From contig DASYKS010000106.1 in assembly GCA_035995205.1 (NCBI GenBank), forward strand, positions 1-64,000: a DNA stretch of 64,000 nucleotides, given 5' to 3'. Positions within the stretch are counted from its first letter, which is position 1, and every line of letters starts with the position of its first letter. Below, in pieces: positions 15,305-24,841 of this stretch. The DNA comes from DASYKS01 sp035995205. GTDB taxonomy: Bacteria; Acidobacteriota; Thermoanaerobaculia; Multivoradales; UBA5704. A program made the translations under genes and the position numbers. The notes beneath the pieces were generated by a model that was not told the origin of the DNA, searched no databases, and saw only the letters and a program-made list of their open reading frames with translations.

Positions 15305-16747
15305 TCAGCCTTGATCGACGATCGCCTTGACGATCCGATCCTGCTCGCGGTGCGCTTCCTCGTTGCTGCGCGTCTGGTTCAAAAGGATCGAGAACGCGTA
15401 GACCCGGCCGGACACCGCGCGGGCGTAGCCCGACAGGCTCGACACGTCGGCGAGCGTGCCGGTCTTGGCGTAGACGTTGCCCTGGTAGGGAGGCTGGGCG
15501 AAGCGCGACTTCCAGCCGCCGTTGTCCTCGCCGCCGAACGGCAGCGAATGGACGAACTCGGCTCCCGACGGGTGAAACCACATATGGCGCAGCAGACGGG
15601 TCATCTGGTGCGGCGAGAGCTGGTTGCCGCGGGACATGCCGGAGCCGTCGGCGAGTCGGAACGAGCTTTCCGGCACGCCGAACGAGAGGAGGAACTCCCC
15701 CACCGCCGTCGTCCCCTCGCGCCAGCCGCCATGGCCGCAGCGGCGCGCGCCGAGGAGCTTCACCAGGCTTTCGGCGTAGAAGTTCTGGCTCCGTTTGTTC
15801 GCCACCTCGACCGCCGCGAGCAGGCCGCTGCGGTAGGCCGCGAGCCGCTCCCAGACCTCGCCGGGGAGGCTCTCGACCGGCAGCGCCTTGCCCGTCACTT
15901 CGATCCCCTCCTCGCGCAACGCGTCGACCAGCGAGAGGCCGAAATAGAGCGTCGGATCGGGCACCGAGATCCAGGTGTCGAACGGACCGTTCGCCGTGCC
16001 GATCTTGCCGGAGACGATCAGCAGGTCCCCCTCGCGGCGAACCACCGGATTTCTCGATCGGCCGGCGACCGTTTTCGCGCGGTTGTCGACCCGCAGAAGT
16101 TGGACCGGCGGGATGGTCTCGATCTGCGGCGCCGCGCCGGCGGCCCCGGGACGGACGCGAATCAGGATGCAGTTGTCGTTGAACGACAGGGCGTCGACCG
16201 GCGCCTCGTACCAGGCGTCCAGCTGCTCGGTCGGCCAGTCGGGATGGATGCGCCGCGCCTCGAACAGCCCGTGGGCGAGGTAAAGATCCCCCGCGACTTT
16301 TCGCACTCCGCGTGCGCGCAGGGCCGCCGCCCACTGGCGAAACACGGCGTAGGAATCGCCCGCCCAATCGCGGCCGGAGATGCTCGGGTCGCCGCCGCCG
16401 ACCACGCCGAGATCGCCCACGAGCACCCCGTCGCGCACCGCGCCGCGGGAGAGGAAGCGGGTCTCGAAGAAAAACCCGGGGCCGAACGCATCGAGCGCGG
16501 CGGCCGTGGTCAGCAGCTTGGTGTTCGAAGCGAGGATCCGCGGCGTGTCGCCGTCGAAATCGAAAACCGCCTCGCCGTCGTCGATCCGCACGACGTACAC
16601 CCCGGGCGCCGCCGCGTTGCGCAAGGTCGCCGACACCTCCGCCGAGAGGGCGGTGACCAGAGGCGAAGGGAGCCCGCCCGTCCCCCGCCCCGGCACCAGG
16701 CAGAGCGGAACGACGAACAGAGCGATTAGAAGCGAAAATCGACGCAC
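15305..16747 (-). CDS. dacB: D-alanyl-D-alanine carboxypeptidase/endopeptidase (PBP4, S13)
   Basis: This periplasmic low-mass PBP trims peptidoglycan peptides and cross-links. The 480-residue product from GTG 16747 has a signal peptide (RRFSLLIALFVVPLCLV), the nucleophile motif SNTK (ASNTKLLTTAAALDAFG, ~85), the SxN motif in DALSFNDNC (~200) and KTGTL (~430), plus PBP4's long insertion with DGSGMSRGN. A TATACT box ends six bases before the GTG, placing the transcript start at or next to the start codon; this supports 16747 over the upstream open frame, which lacks a signal peptide at its start. Confidence 0.92.
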   Translation of the reverse strand: MRRFSLLIALFVVPLCLVPGRGTGGLPSPLVTALSAEVSATLRNAAAPGVYVVRIDDGEAVFDFDGDTPRILASNTKLLTTAAALDAFGPGFFFETRFLSRGAVRDGVLVGDLGVVGGGDPSISGRDWAGDSYAVFRQWAAALRARGVRKVAGDLYLAHGLFEARRIHPDWPTEQLDAWYEAPVDALSFNDNCILIRVRPGAAGAAPQIETIPPVQLLRVDNRAKTVAGRSRNPVVRREGDLLIVSGKIGTANGPFDTWISVPDPTLYFGLSLVDALREEGIEVTGKALPVESLPGEVWERLAAYRSGLLAAVEVANKRSQNFYAESLVKLLGARRCGHGGWREGTTAVGEFLLSFGVPESSFRLADGSGMSRGNQLSPHQMTRLLRHMWFHPSGAEFVHSLPFGGEDNGGWKSRFAQPPYQGNVYAKTGTLADVSSLSGYARAVSGRVYAFSILLNQTRSNEEAHREQDRIVKAIVDQG

Positions 16748-16891
16748 CGCGGCAGTATAGCGATCCCAACCCAACCGGGCGAAGCCGCAAACACGTAGAG
16801 ACGCTCCAGTACCTATCGCGAACCTACCGGGTGCAAGCCGTCGGGGCGTCTCCTCGCGGCCCACACACCGCGAGGAACCCGGCCGCCCGGC

Positions 16892-18901
16892 CTATTGGTA
16901 GTAACCGCCGATGTCCACGATCACCTGCACCGACCCGTTGCTGGCGACGAAGGCGTTGGCGGTCAGGAGGCCCTGGTCGTCGATCGCGAGGATCGCGTTG
17001 TTGCCCCGGATCTGATTGGCCGAAAAGTTCACCGTGCTCACCGCCGAGGGCTGGCAGCCGGGCGAGAAGCGGACGAAGCCGGCCCCGGTGGGCGCTACCA
17101 CCGTGACGTTGGCCGAGAGCGCCCGCGCGGTGTTCGGAATGCCGCAGCGGCCGAAGACCGAGAAGTCGCGTAACGCGCCCGAGGAGAGAGCCGGTCCGCC
17201 GAACGCGCCGTTCGGGTTGCGGGTGTCGACCAACCGGCAAGGCGTGACCGTGAAGAGTTTGCGCGCCGTCGTGTCGGAAGCGCACGCCCCGTGAGCGTTG
17301 CAGGAGGAGGTTCCGGGCGCGACTCCGGTGCGCGCCGGATTCTGGTGGAACATTCCCCAAGGGGGCGTGCCGGCGCGCTGGATCGGGTTCCAAACGTGGA
17401 TCTCGGTGTCGGTGAAGGTCGAGAAGGGCCTGGCCGACACCGCGATCACCTCGATCTGGTTGCCGGCTCCGTCGGTCTCGAGGTCGGTTATGGTCACGCC
17501 CGAGAGGCTCGCCTGGGTGTTGAACGTGAATTTGGTGATCGGGTTCGGGTGCGGCGTCGTCTCGGTCAACTGGACGCCCGCGACCGTGAAAACCGCCGCC
17601 TCGCCGTTGGTCGGGACCAGGATATCGAGCGCCCCGTCGTCCAGGACGTCGGCGACCATCGGCTCGCCGGCCGAGAGCGCCGGGTTCGAGCCGAAGAAGT
17701 CGCGCGGTATCACCGGATTGAAGATCTGGGTGCCGTTACCGCGCACCGCGTAGAGGTGGTAGTCGGTCGCGGGCGAGGTTCGGTCGGCGGTGAAGATGAC
17801 GTCGAGCACGCCGTCTCCGGTGATGTCGGCGAGCGCCGGCGAGGTCGAGATCTGGCCGCCGGCCGAGAGCGCAAGGCCCGGGTTCTGCGCCGTGCCCCAG
17901 ACCGGCGAGCCGTCGCAATGCCAGGCGTAGATCTTTTGCTGGCGGTTGGGGAAGAAGGTGCCGGTGCCATGGACGATCTCGGGCTTGCCGTCGCCGTCGA
18001 TGTCGCCGATCGCGGGCGAGCTCGCGACCACTTGGTCGACGCACTTCGGAAAGCCGGGCAGCTCGACGATCGGCGAGGGGGTGCTGCCGTTGCCGGTGGC
18101 GTCGAAGCGCAGGGCATGGATACAGCCGCCGTCGGGCGTGTTGAACGGTACCCCTTCGGCGTGGGAATCGCTGCCGACCACGATGTCCGGCTTGCCGTCG
18201 CCGTCGATGTCGTGGAGCGCGGGCGAAGAGAAAATCGTATCGCGCAGGAGCTTCGGCCAACCGGCCTTGTTGGCACCGGTCGCGCCGGCGACGACGTAGA
18301 GGTTGAAATCGAGCGCGCCGAACACCACCTCGTTCGCGCCGTCGCCGTCGATGTCGCCGATCGCGGGAGCGGCCATCACGGGATCGGCGAAGCCGTCGGC
18401 CCCCTCCACCGAGTCCTGGGGCAAACGTTCCCATAGGAGGCCCCCGGCGCGGTTGTAGGCGCGGATGCCGCCCGGCGCGGGGTTCGGCGGCGCTCCTTGC
18501 AGCGTCGAGCCGTAGCCGACCACGATCTCCGGGATGCCGTCGCCGGTGATGTCGCCGATCGCCGGACTCGAGGCGATGTGCGAGGGCAGCTGAACGGGAA
18601 ACCCGGGAGCAGGCCCCCACACACCATTGCTAATACGCTGGATGACGTAGAGTTTGCCGTTGCGCAGGCCGAAGATGATCTGCTTGAACCCCGGCGTCAG
18701 ACCGAGGTCCGCCGCCACCGGCTGGCTGAAGACGTCGTTGGCAAGGCCCGCGCCCTGATTTGGGAGCGTCAAAGGGAAGCCGCTCTTGTAGGTCGGTAAG
18801 CGCGGCTGCTGAGCAAGGGAGGAGGTCGCGAACGCGGCGAGGAGCACCATCGCAAGGGCGGCGCGGCACCCAGGGCCGAGGAAATTCCGGTTATTCGTCA
18901 T
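16892..18901 (-). CDS. Secreted FG-GAP/VCBS beta-propeller protein with PCR-DTR C-terminal domain
   Basis: The 669-residue product starts MTNNRNFLGPGCRAALAMVL with a signal peptide cut after SSLAQ. Residues ~40-520 hold about seven FG-GAP-type blades; many contain IGDIDGDGxxEIV or IGDITGDGxxEIV calcium-binding loops, as in integrin alpha-like and VCBS proteins. The last ~120 residues form a separate domain starting VTPCRLVDTRNPNGAFGG and ending VIVDIGGYYQ, seen at the C-terminus of many secreted proteins in this group. It is probably extracellular or surface-exposed; no enzyme motif is present. A perfect inverted repeat TGACAA-TCC-TTGTCA (19001-19015) lies ~100 bases upstream and could be an operator. 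Confidence 0.85.
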   Translation of the reverse strand: MTNNRNFLGPGCRAALAMVLLAAFATSSLAQQPRLPTYKSGFPLTLPNQGAGLANDVFSQPVAADLGLTPGFKQIIFGLRNGKLYVIQRISNGVWGPAPGFPVQLPSHIASSPAIGDITGDGIPEIVVGYGSTLQGAPPNPAPGGIRAYNRAGGLLWERLPQDSVEGADGFADPVMAAPAIGDIDGDGANEVVFGALDFNLYVVAGATGANKAGWPKLLRDTIFSSPALHDIDGDGKPDIVVGSDSHAEGVPFNTPDGGCIHALRFDATGNGSTPSPIVELPGFPKCVDQVVASSPAIGDIDGDGKPEIVHGTGTFFPNRQQKIYAWHCDGSPVWGTAQNPGLALSAGGQISTSPALADITGDGVLDVIFTADRTSPATDYHLYAVRGNGTQIFNPVIPRDFFGSNPALSAGEPMVADVLDDGALDILVPTNGEAAVFTVAGVQLTETTPHPNPITKFTFNTQASLSGVTITDLETDGAGNQIEVIAVSARPFSTFTDTEIHVWNPIQRAGTPPWGMFHQNPARTGVAPGTSSCNAHGACASDTTARKLFTVTPCRLVDTRNPNGAFGGPALSSGALRDFSVFGRCGIPNTARALSANVTVVAPTGAGFVRFSPGCQPSAVSTVNFSANQIRGNNAILAIDDQGLLTANAFVASNGSVQVIVDIGGYYQ

Positions 18902-19037
18902 GTTCTTTCTACTCCGATTTGCCCTGAGGAGCGCCGATCTGGCAGCCCCGTCCCACTTCTTGAGACAGCACCAGCGGCGAGCGTGGAACGTCCGCGCGTG
19001 TGACAATCCTTGTCAGTGCGTGTGATTCTTACGCTGG

Positions 19038-21053
19038 TCAAAAGCCAACGGACAACAACTGGATGCATAGGTCGCGAGCGTCGGTCGAGCCGGGAATCAC
19101 GTCCATTGGCCGCCAAGTGCGCCTGCATTCGAGGAGCACCCGCACCCGGCGTCCCGCTCCGAAGCGGGAAAGGAAGTCTTCCACATTCAAAGTGTAGACA
19201 CCCAAGCCATCCTGGGACAGTTGCAAGGTGCTTGCCTGACCGGAGGCTCCCTGCTGCTCGTCGATCAGTCGAATCGACAGGCTTGCGTCGCCCCAACTCG
19301 GATCGAGCGCCGTCAGGCGGTCGTGCGGAAAGCCGATCGCCAGGTTGAGCACGGGCGACATGACGGTCAGGCGCAGCTCGCCCCGGGCGCCCAACCAGCG
19401 GGAGTTCCCTTCCCAGGGGTAGAAGCCGGAGATCACTTCCTCGTCGTGCGGACCGTCGCGAAAGTCGATGCCCCGGACGGTCGCGGGGTCGTAGAGCCTG
19501 CCGTTGCGAATCGAGAGAAAGGGTCCCGGAGCCCCGATCTCGCGGCCCCAGGCGGCGAGAATGGGATTCAAGAAGGCGGCGCTCCGGTCATCGATGAGCG
19601 TATCGCCGAGCGCGAACCGCGGGTCGCGAACGAATCCGGCAACGAACAACCGGGTCGAGACCCGGCCGTTGTGGAGATCGGGCAGCCAGAAACTATCGTC
19701 GGTAATGCGGACCGGTCCGCTGCCCGGCGGCAGCTGGTCGAGCGCGGCCTGCACCCGGGCCGCCAGCCGGTCGAGCCGCCCCAGCCGCTCGCCCTGTAGG
19801 GCGTAGATATCGTACGGAATCCGCCGGAGCATCGCGGTCCGGTGAGCCCCGGCCCAAAAGATGACCCCCACCGCCCCAGCGACCAGCACGAGGCAGGCCA
19901 GGGACCGCCGCCGGGGCGGGAACCTCTCGGCAAGCGAAACGGCAACGGCGCCTACGAGCAGCGCGATCGGGACCAGGAGAGAAAAGAAGTAGCGATCGGC
20001 GTCGTACAGGTCGAGGAAAGGGGTGCGCCAGCGGCCGAGGCCGACGAGCCCCAGCAACCCGAGCGGACCGATCGCCTGGAGCAAGGCGACTTGCCCAAGG
20101 CGGGGAATTCCCCGCCGCCAAAGCCAAAAGAGGAAGGCGGCCACCGGCAGAGCGAGCGCGAGACCGTACAGGCAACCCCGGATCGCCGTCGGTCCGCCGC
20201 CGTCGGTCGCGCCGATCGGGACTCCCGGGAGGAAAAACCGGAAGGGGGCGGAGAGAACCAGGAAGACCGCCCGTGCCAGCCCATGCGGCAGGTTGATGTT
20301 CAGCGCACCGCCGTAGGTCAGGTGATAGAGGAAATTCGAGAGGGCGGCCACCCCGGCGGCCAGAGCGAGGCAGGCGACGGTGAAGATCCCGATCGGCCGC
20401 TTGGGCCTGCCGTGGCGGCGGCGCTCCAGCTCATCGAGCAGCGCGGGACCCAGGATCAACGGCGCGAGCGTCGCCTCGAACGCGAGGCCGGCGACGAGCG
20501 CGAGGCCGGCGATCCAGCGCGCCCGGCGCGGGCCCAATTCCTCGCTCCGCGCGATCGCGAGGAGCGCCACGGCGAAGCCGAGCTCGGCGAGCGGAACCCC
20601 GGCGCCGTTCGGCTGCCAGATCCACATCGAGGAGAAACCGCAGGGCACGAGGTAGGCGAACGGGACGATCCGGGATGCGATCGGACCGCCATAGCGCCGG
20701 GCGGTCCGGCCCAGCAGCCAGGCGGTCGCCAGGTGGACCGCCAAGATCAGCCAGCGGATAGGGCCCGCCGTCGGCCCGAACAGGCGGATGGTCGCCAGGA
20801 ACAGCGCGACCACGCCGGGCAGAAGATGCTCGAGATGCGGTGTAAAAAGTACCCGGCCGAGACCCACCCGGCCCGAAAGGGCCTCGCCGGCGAGGTTCAG
20901 GTGGTCGATGTCGTCGTAGGCGAAGCCGAGCGAGAGGGTCGGTCCATAGAGCCAGAGTCCGAGCGCCGCGAGGGCGGCTAGCCCAGCCACCGCGGGCAGC
21001 GCGCGGATAAAAAGTGGCGGAGTACGAACGGGTTGCCGCGACCGGGGTGGCAC
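19038..21053 (-). CDS. Polytopic membrane protein, GT-C glycosyltransferase-like
   Basis: The 671-residue protein has ~10 membrane segments in its first 430 residues and a soluble C-terminal domain. The first external loop contains FAYDDIDHLNLAG, like the D-D motif of GT-C (PMT/ArnT-type) glycosyltransferases that use lipid-linked sugars. The C-terminal ~200 residues include a beta-sandwich-like stretch (GFYPWEGNSRWLGARGELRL). No acceptor can be inferred. The GTG start lies six bases after a TAACAT -10 box, consistent with a leaderless transcript. The GT-C label rests on topology and the one motif. Confidence 0.6.
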   Translation of the reverse strand: MPPRSRQPVRTPPLFIRALPAVAGLAALAALGLWLYGPTLSLGFAYDDIDHLNLAGEALSGRVGLGRVLFTPHLEHLLPGVVALFLATIRLFGPTAGPIRWLILAVHLATAWLLGRTARRYGGPIASRIVPFAYLVPCGFSSMWIWQPNGAGVPLAELGFAVALLAIARSEELGPRRARWIAGLALVAGLAFEATLAPLILGPALLDELERRRHGRPKRPIGIFTVACLALAAGVAALSNFLYHLTYGGALNINLPHGLARAVFLVLSAPFRFFLPGVPIGATDGGGPTAIRGCLYGLALALPVAAFLFWLWRRGIPRLGQVALLQAIGPLGLLGLVGLGRWRTPFLDLYDADRYFFSLLVPIALLVGAVAVSLAERFPPRRRSLACLVLVAGAVGVIFWAGAHRTAMLRRIPYDIYALQGERLGRLDRLAARVQAALDQLPPGSGPVRITDDSFWLPDLHNGRVSTRLFVAGFVRDPRFALGDTLIDDRSAAFLNPILAAWGREIGAPGPFLSIRNGRLYDPATVRGIDFRDGPHDEEVISGFYPWEGNSRWLGARGELRLTVMSPVLNLAIGFPHDRLTALDPSWGDASLSIRLIDEQQGASGQASTLQLSQDGLGVYTLNVEDFLSRFGAGRRVRVLLECRRTWRPMDVIPGSTDARDLCIQLLSVGF

Positions 21054-21075
21054 CCGGAGATGTTATCAGGCCGCG

Positions 21076-21109
21076 GGTAGTGGCTCAGGCAAGCCCCTGA
21101 GCCACTACC
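21076..21109. repeat. 14-bp perfect hairpin between two minus-strand genes
   Basis: GGTAGTGGCTCAGG (21076-21089) and CCTGAGCCACTACC (21096-21109) form a perfect stem with a 6-base loop, 12 bases beyond the stop of msrA. No T run follows on either strand, so it is more likely a dispersed palindrome or mRNA-stabilising hairpin than a simple intrinsic terminator. Like the element at 3849, its ends read GTAG/CTAC. Confidence 0.6.
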
Positions 21110-21121
21110 CTCCAGGGAAAA

Positions 21122-21778
21122 TCAAACCGTCGCGAGGCCGATCGGGCAGGAGACCCCGGTGCCGCCGATGCCACAGTAGCCGCTCGGGTCTTTCGCCAGG
21201 TATTGCTGGTGGTACTCCTCGGCGAAGTAGAGCTCGGGCGCGGCGGCGATTTCCGTGGTGATCGTCCCGTAGCCCGCGGCCGTCAAGCGCTCCTGGTACG
21301 TGGCTCGGCTGGCCGCGGCGGCCGCCGCCTGCTCCGCGCCGTAGGTGTATATGGCGGAGCGGTACTGGGTTCCAACGTCTCCCCCCTGGCGCATGCCTTG
21401 GGTCGGATCGTGATTCTCCCAGAACAGTTGGAGCAGGGCCGAATAGCTCACCTTGGCGGGATCGAACACCACGCGGACCACCTCGGTATGGCCGGTCTGG
21501 CCGCTGCAGACCTCGCGGTAGGTCGGATTCGGCGTAATGCCGCCCGCGTAGCCGACCGAGGTGGAATAGACGCCCGGCACCTGCCAGAACTTGCGCTCCG
21601 CGCCCCAGAAGCAACCGAGGCCGAACAGCGCCAGCTCCATGCCTCCCGGGTAGGGGGGCGCGATCGGGGTGCCGAGCACGAAATGACGCTCCGGAACGTC
21701 GAGCGGGGTCGAACGGCCGACCAGCGCGTCCTCGGGACGGGGAATCACCAATTTGGAATCGCCAAAACCGAAGGCCAT
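21122..21778 (-). CDS. msrA: Peptide methionine sulfoxide reductase A
   Basis: MsrA reduces methionine-S-sulfoxide in oxidised proteins. The 218-residue product carries the catalytic GCFWGAERKF (~residue 56), YAGG (~76), GHTEVVRVVFDP (~93), FWENHDPTQGMRQGGDVGTQYR (in two parts, ~115-135) and the C-terminal EEYHQQYLAKDPSGYCG. ATG 21778 follows AAAGGAG with good spacing, so the longer frame overlapping polA is not used. The extended N-terminus (~45 residues, LVIPRPEDALVGRSTPLDVP) is common in bacterial MsrA. It lies 22 bases after polA on the same strand. Confidence 0.95.
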   Translation of the reverse strand: MAFGFGDSKLVIPRPEDALVGRSTPLDVPERHFVLGTPIAPPYPGGMELALFGLGCFWGAERKFWQVPGVYSTSVGYAGGITPNPTYREVCSGQTGHTEVVRVVFDPAKVSYSALLQLFWENHDPTQGMRQGGDVGTQYRSAIYTYGAEQAAAAAASRATYQERLTAAGYGTITTEIAAAPELYFAEEYHQQYLAKDPSGYCGIGGTGVSCPIGLATV

Positions 21779-21800
21779 GGGTGTTGCTCCTTTCCGGCTT

Positions 21801-24437
21801 CTAAGCTTTCGCCTCGTACCAGCTAGCGCCTCGGCCGGTATCCACCACCAGGGGGACACGCAGCTTCGCCACTCCTTCCATCTCTTCCTTGACCACCTGG
21901 GCGACGCGGTCGGCGTCGGCCGCCGGGACTTCGAACACCAGCTCATCGTGAACGGTTAGCAGCAGCCGGACCGCCGGGTGCTCGGCCGCCAGCCGGGCAT
22001 CGACCGCGATCATCGCGAGCTTCAGCAGATCGGCCGCCGTGCCCTGGATGCGGGCGTTGATCGCCATCCGTTTGGCATTCTCGCGCAGGTTGCGGTTCTT
22101 GCTCTGCATGTCGGGGAGCCAGCGGACGCGCCCGTACAAGGTCTCGACCTTGCCGTCGCGTTCCGCCGCGCTCTCGGTCTCCTCAATGTAACGCCGAACG
22201 CCGGGAAAACGTTCCAGGTATTCGCGGATGAACCGATCGGCCTCTTTCTGCGGGATCTTCAGGTTCGCGGCAAGGCCGAACGCGCTCATGCCGTAGAGGA
22301 TGCCGAAGTTGATCACCTTGGCCGCCCGCCGCTGTTCGGGGGTCACCAGGTCGGGGTCGACGTTCAAAACGGTCGCCGCGGTCGCCCGGTGGATGTCCTC
22401 GCCCGCCTCGAAGGCGGCAACCAGGGTGGGGTCTTCGGCGATGTGGGCGAGGATGCGCAGCTCGACCTGGCTGTAGTCCGCGATCACCAGGCAATGGCCG
22501 GGGGCGGCGATGAACGCGCGGCGGATGCGCTGGCCGATCTCGGTGCGGATGGGAATGTTCTGCAGGTTGGGGTTGGTCGAGGAGAGCCTGCCGGTCGCCG
22601 CGACCGCCTGGTTGAACCGGGTGTGCAGCCGGCCGTCCGCGGCGACCATGCCGGGCAGCGCCTCGACGTAGGTCGATTGCAGCTTGGTCAGCTCGCGATA
22701 ACGGAGGATGCGTTCGGCGATCGGATAGCCGCGCGCCGCCAGCTCTTCCAGGATCTCCGCCCCGGTCGAATAGCTCTTGGTCTTCTGGGTCCGCTTGAGC
22801 ACCGGGTAGCCGAGCTTCTCGAACAGGAGGACGCCGAGCTGCTGCGGCGAGCCGAGGTTGAACTTCTCGCCCGCGAGCACGAAGATCTCCTCCTCCAGGC
22901 GGTGGATCTCGCCGTTCAGCTCTCTCGCCATGGCGTGCAGGAACTCGACGTCGAGCAGGATGCCGGTCTCCTCCATCCGCACCAGAACCGAGAGCAGCGG
23001 GCGCTCGATCTCGGCGTAGACCTTCCCGAGCGATCCCGCCGCGGCCAGCTCCTCGCGCATCGAACCCTCTAAGGCGCGGACCACCGCGAGCCGCTCTCCG
23101 GCGTAGATCCCGAGCCGCGAGTCGCCCTGCGGCGGCTCCTGGCCCTTGTCCCAACCGACCTCTTTCGCCGTGAGCAGCGTGCGGTTCAGCCGCTCGACCG
23201 CCAGCTCGTCGAGCGCGTGACCGTGGATCGACGGCTTCAAGAGGTACGAGACGATCATCTCGTCGAACAGGTCGGCCGCGATCGGCGCGTCGCAGATCCG
23301 GCGCATCAGCTCTTTCAAGTCGTGGCCGATCAGCTTCAGCTCCGAATTGCCGAGCCAGGCGCGAATCGCCTCGCACGCCGCGTCCGCGAGATCGGCCCGG
23401 CGCAGGTCGATGTAGCGCGGCAGGCCGTCTCCCCCGAGCCAGGCGAGGCCGATCGGGGGTTCCGCGCCGAGCAGGGTAACGCACAGCTCGCCGCCGACTT
23501 GCCCCGCCGCCTGCTCGAACGCGGCACGGTCGATGATCTCCTCGGCCGCGACGATCTCGGACGGGCTCTGGCGCGCCGAGGCCTTCAGCTCTTCGAGCAG
23601 GGAGAAGAATTCGAGGTCGGCGAACAGGCTGCGCAGCGCGTCCTCGTTCGGCTCGTCGAGGCGGAGCGCCAGAGGATCAAGGGCGATCGGCAGATCGGTC
23701 TGGATGGTCACCAGCTCTTTGGACAGCAGGGCCAGCTCGCGGTTGGCGGTCAGACTTTCGCGGTAGCTCTTGCGCGTGATTTCGCCCGCCCGGTCGAGCA
23801 GCGCTTCGAGCGAGCCGTACTCCTGGATCAGCGCTTTGGCCCCCTTGTCGCCGATCCCCGGGACGCCGGGTACGTTGTCGACCGCGTCGCCCATGAGAGC
23901 GAGCACGTCGACCACCTTCTCGGGCGGCAGGCCGAAATCCTCGGTCACCTCCGCCGGGCCGTAGAGTTTGTTGCGGCCGGTGTGGTACATCGAGACGTTC
24001 GGACCGATCAATTGCATCAGATCCTTGTCGGCCGAGACCAGGACGACGTCGAATCCCTCGCCGGCCGCGCGGAGGGCGAGCGTGCCGAGCACGTCGTCCG
24101 CCTCGTAGCCGGACAACTCCAACACCGGGATTCGGTACGCTTCGAGCGCCCGGCGGACGAGCGGAATCTGGCTCTTCAGATCCTCCGGCGTCGGCGTGCG
24201 GTTCGCCTTGTAGGCCTCAAACTTTTCGGTCCGCAGGGTGCTCCCGCCCAGGTCGAGAGCCACGCCGATCAGCTCCGGTCGTTCCTCGCGCAGGAGCTTC
24301 TTGAGCATCTGGATGAAGCCGTAGACGGCGTTGGTCGGCTCGCCCCGCGAATTCGAGAGATTGCGGATCGCGTAGTAAGCTCGGAAGATGTTCGAGTAGC
24401 CGTCGATGAGGAAGAGTCGGGGGCGCGGGTCGTGCAT
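21801..24437 (-). CDS. polA: DNA polymerase I
   Basis: Pol I does gap filling and primer removal. The 878-residue protein has an N-terminal 5'-3' exonuclease (LFLIDGYSNIFRAYYAIRNL; VLVSADKDLMQLIG; GVPGIGDKGAKALIQEYG) and a full polymerase domain: motif A ADYSQVELRILAHIAEDP (~638), motif B RRAAKVINFGILYGMSAFGL (~690) and motif C LTVHDELVFEV (~835). The middle proofreading domain has lost its metal site: the expected DxE is replaced in LCVTLLGAEPP, and Exo II reads GHDLKELMRRI. As in Taq polymerase, proofreading is probably absent. A TACAAT box ends five bases before the ATG (24443-24448), so the transcript is likely leaderless. Confidence 0.97.
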   Translation of the reverse strand: MHDPRPRLFLIDGYSNIFRAYYAIRNLSNSRGEPTNAVYGFIQMLKKLLREERPELIGVALDLGGSTLRTEKFEAYKANRTPTPEDLKSQIPLVRRALEAYRIPVLELSGYEADDVLGTLALRAAGEGFDVVLVSADKDLMQLIGPNVSMYHTGRNKLYGPAEVTEDFGLPPEKVVDVLALMGDAVDNVPGVPGIGDKGAKALIQEYGSLEALLDRAGEITRKSYRESLTANRELALLSKELVTIQTDLPIALDPLALRLDEPNEDALRSLFADLEFFSLLEELKASARQSPSEIVAAEEIIDRAAFEQAAGQVGGELCVTLLGAEPPIGLAWLGGDGLPRYIDLRRADLADAACEAIRAWLGNSELKLIGHDLKELMRRICDAPIAADLFDEMIVSYLLKPSIHGHALDELAVERLNRTLLTAKEVGWDKGQEPPQGDSRLGIYAGERLAVVRALEGSMREELAAAGSLGKVYAEIERPLLSVLVRMEETGILLDVEFLHAMARELNGEIHRLEEEIFVLAGEKFNLGSPQQLGVLLFEKLGYPVLKRTQKTKSYSTGAEILEELAARGYPIAERILRYRELTKLQSTYVEALPGMVAADGRLHTRFNQAVAATGRLSSTNPNLQNIPIRTEIGQRIRRAFIAAPGHCLVIADYSQVELRILAHIAEDPTLVAAFEAGEDIHRATAATVLNVDPDLVTPEQRRAAKVINFGILYGMSAFGLAANLKIPQKEADRFIREYLERFPGVRRYIEETESAAERDGKVETLYGRVRWLPDMQSKNRNLRENAKRMAINARIQGTAADLLKLAMIAVDARLAAEHPAVRLLLTVHDELVFEVPAADADRVAQVVKEEMEGVAKLRVPLVVDTGRGASWYEAKA

Positions 24438-24570
24438 ACCCCATTGTAGTCGGGTCGCGGCACCCGTGGCACCCGATACTGGCGCTCACTCCGCGCTCGT
24501 CCCCTAGGGGCCGACCGCTCGACGACTCCGGCTCACACGCCGGGCGACATTCCTAGAGGAGGGATTCTCG

Positions 24571-24828
24571 ATGCAAGCAATGGGCTTGATCTCTTGGGTG
24601 GTATTCGGTGCATTGGCCGGCTGGCTCAGCCGGATGATTATGCCGGGCAAAGATCCGGGCGGCTGTATCGTGACCCCGTTGATCGGCATCGTCGGCGCGG
24701 TCGTCGGCGGCTGGATCGCCACCCTGCTCGGCTTCGGCGGCATTTCCGGCTTTGACTTCCGGAGCTTCATCATCGCCGTCCTCGGAGCGTTGATCGTGCT
24801 CTTCATCTACCACAAGATCAAGCGCTGA
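24571..24828 (+). CDS. GlsB/YeaQ/YmgE family (transglycosylase-associated) membrane protein
   Basis: An 85-residue protein with three membrane helices: SWVVFGALAGWLSRMIM, IVGAVVGGWIATLLGF and FIIAVLGALIVLFIYH. The PGKDPGGCIVTPLIGIVGA loop is the family signature. Members are often induced by stress and of unproved function; the 'transglycosylase-associated' name is historical. An AGAGGAGG lies at good spacing before the ATG. Confidence 0.9.
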   Translation: MQAMGLISWVVFGALAGWLSRMIMPGKDPGGCIVTPLIGIVGAVVGGWIATLLGFGGISGFDFRSFIIAVLGALIVLFIYHKIKR

Positions 24829-24841
24829 ACGGCGGAACTTT